Assembly: GCA_018268035.1 (NCBI GenBank)
Contig: JAFDXI010000161.1
Location: 1 to 64,000 of the forward strand
DNA length: 64,000 nucleotides
Direction of reading: 5' to 3'
Origin: Bacteroidota bacterium
GTDB taxonomy: Bacteria; Bacteroidota; Bacteroidia; Chitinophagales; Chitinophagaceae
The notes beneath the pieces were generated by a model, which saw nothing but the letters and a program-made list of their open reading frames with translations, was not told where the DNA came from and made no database searches. The position numbers and the translations under genes were made by a program. Below are positions 63,721-64,000 of the stretch, piece after piece (the first letter of the stretch is position 1; each line of letters begins with the position of its first letter).

Positions 63721-64000
63721 ATGTTATCTAACAGTTTGTTTGATAAGTTGGATTTAAGTGATGACAAGAATTTATTAATTCAAGGACTTCCATCCTCCAT
63801 CGAAAAGCAATTTGCAAAGTTATCTTACGCAAAAAATGTTACCCCTCTGTTGAGGTCAAGGAAAATTGATTTTGCATTGGTATTTGCAGTCAACAGGAAC
63901 CAGTTATCCAATATTTTAAAAGATGTGTTTCCTGCATTGCATTGTGATAGTAAGTTATGGATTGCATATCCAAAAGTAACCAGCAAAATAGCCAGCGACT
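63721..64000 (+). CDS. DUF3052-like protein, truncated by the window end
   Basis: Only the first 93 codons are present; the frame is still open at the edge. The sequence has a DUF3052-like pattern: LDLSDDKNLLIQGLPSSIE near the start, a middle FALVFAVNRNQLSNILKD, and LWIAYPKVTSKIASD at the visible end. The LWxxxPKxxSK segment is the most characteristic part. The family is small and cytoplasmic with no established role. It is transcribed divergently from comEC, under a clear promoter at 63651-63680. Confidence 0.55.
   Translation, partial: MLSNSLFDKLDLSDDKNLLIQGLPSSIEKQFAKLSYAKNVTPLLRSRKIDFALVFAVNRNQLSNILKDVFPALHCDSKLWIAYPKVTSKIASD

Noticed and set aside
1-64000. tRNA or rRNA genes
   Set aside because: I found no stretch with a convincing T-arm (GGTTCRANYCC) and acceptor stem, and no rRNA-like conserved blocks.

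Overview
The window reads as chromosomal DNA of a Bacteroidota bacterium, most likely of the Chitinophagaceae type. It is AT-rich. It carries two SusC/SusD pairs, a hybrid two-component regulator with Reg_prop propellers and an AraC output domain, DUF1735 and DUF4142 proteins, a T9SS type B C-terminal domain, a PafA-type phosphatase and Bacteroidota-type promoters (TTG-N19-20-TAnnTTTG). I found no rRNA, tRNA or CRISPR array. All identifications come from reading the sequence and from recalled family motifs; no database search was run.

Layout. At 1-965 a GxxExxY (PD-(D/E)XK-like) gene sits inside one unit of a roughly 120-bp intergenic repeat, and the repeat runs into the 3' end of a VWA-domain gene. 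From 2 to 14.4 kb (minus strand) there is a DUF1735-DUF3467-VWA group and two SusC/SusD units, one with an extra DUF1735 lipoprotein. Their SusC genes share signal peptides and leader sequence. From 14.7 to 16.5 kb lies the sulfate-activation pair cysC-sat. From 17 to 20.2 kb are an outer-membrane barrel, a ricin-like secreted protein with a membrane partner, and a 1.1-kb gene-poor gap with a possible frameshifted relic. From 20.2 to 23.6 kb (plus strand) there is a redox/sulfur group (OsmC, DUF6132, rhodanese, small membrane protein), then DUF4142, cupredoxin and an ECF sigma factor. From 23.8 to 33.2 kb a giant hybrid sensor/regulator is followed by three exported proteins, small membrane or basic proteins and a short-chain dehydrogenase.

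From 33.2 to 40.6 kb there is a rearranged signalling locus: two TPR histidine kinases with nearly identical kinase modules, an AAA/DUF4143 ATPase, a 150-bp kinase 3' stub fused in overlap to a response regulator, and a full kinase pseudogene whose ATP-binding glycines are eroded. From 40.6 to 47.7 kb are two convergent paralogues that look like divergent CotH-type kinases, a PafA-like alkaline phosphatase, a PLD-family protein and an ABC exporter. From 48 to 53 kb are a possible 117-bp MITE or IS relic, a deaminase, an AhpD-like protein, D-serine dehydratase, a glycosyltransferase, a three-repeat DUF2249 protein and a 38-residue membrane protein. From 53 to 57.3 kb, after a serine hydrolase, comes a tightly overlapping carotenoid operon, idi-crtD/crtI-cruF-crtZ. 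From 57.4 kb to the end are a gliding-motility/T9SS cargo protein, a DCC protein, purH, comEC and the start of a DUF3052-like gene.

The most unusual items are the nuclease-like gene nested in its repeat (1-965), the broken kinase locus (33-40.6 kb) and the convergent kinase-like paralogues (40.7-42.9 kb).
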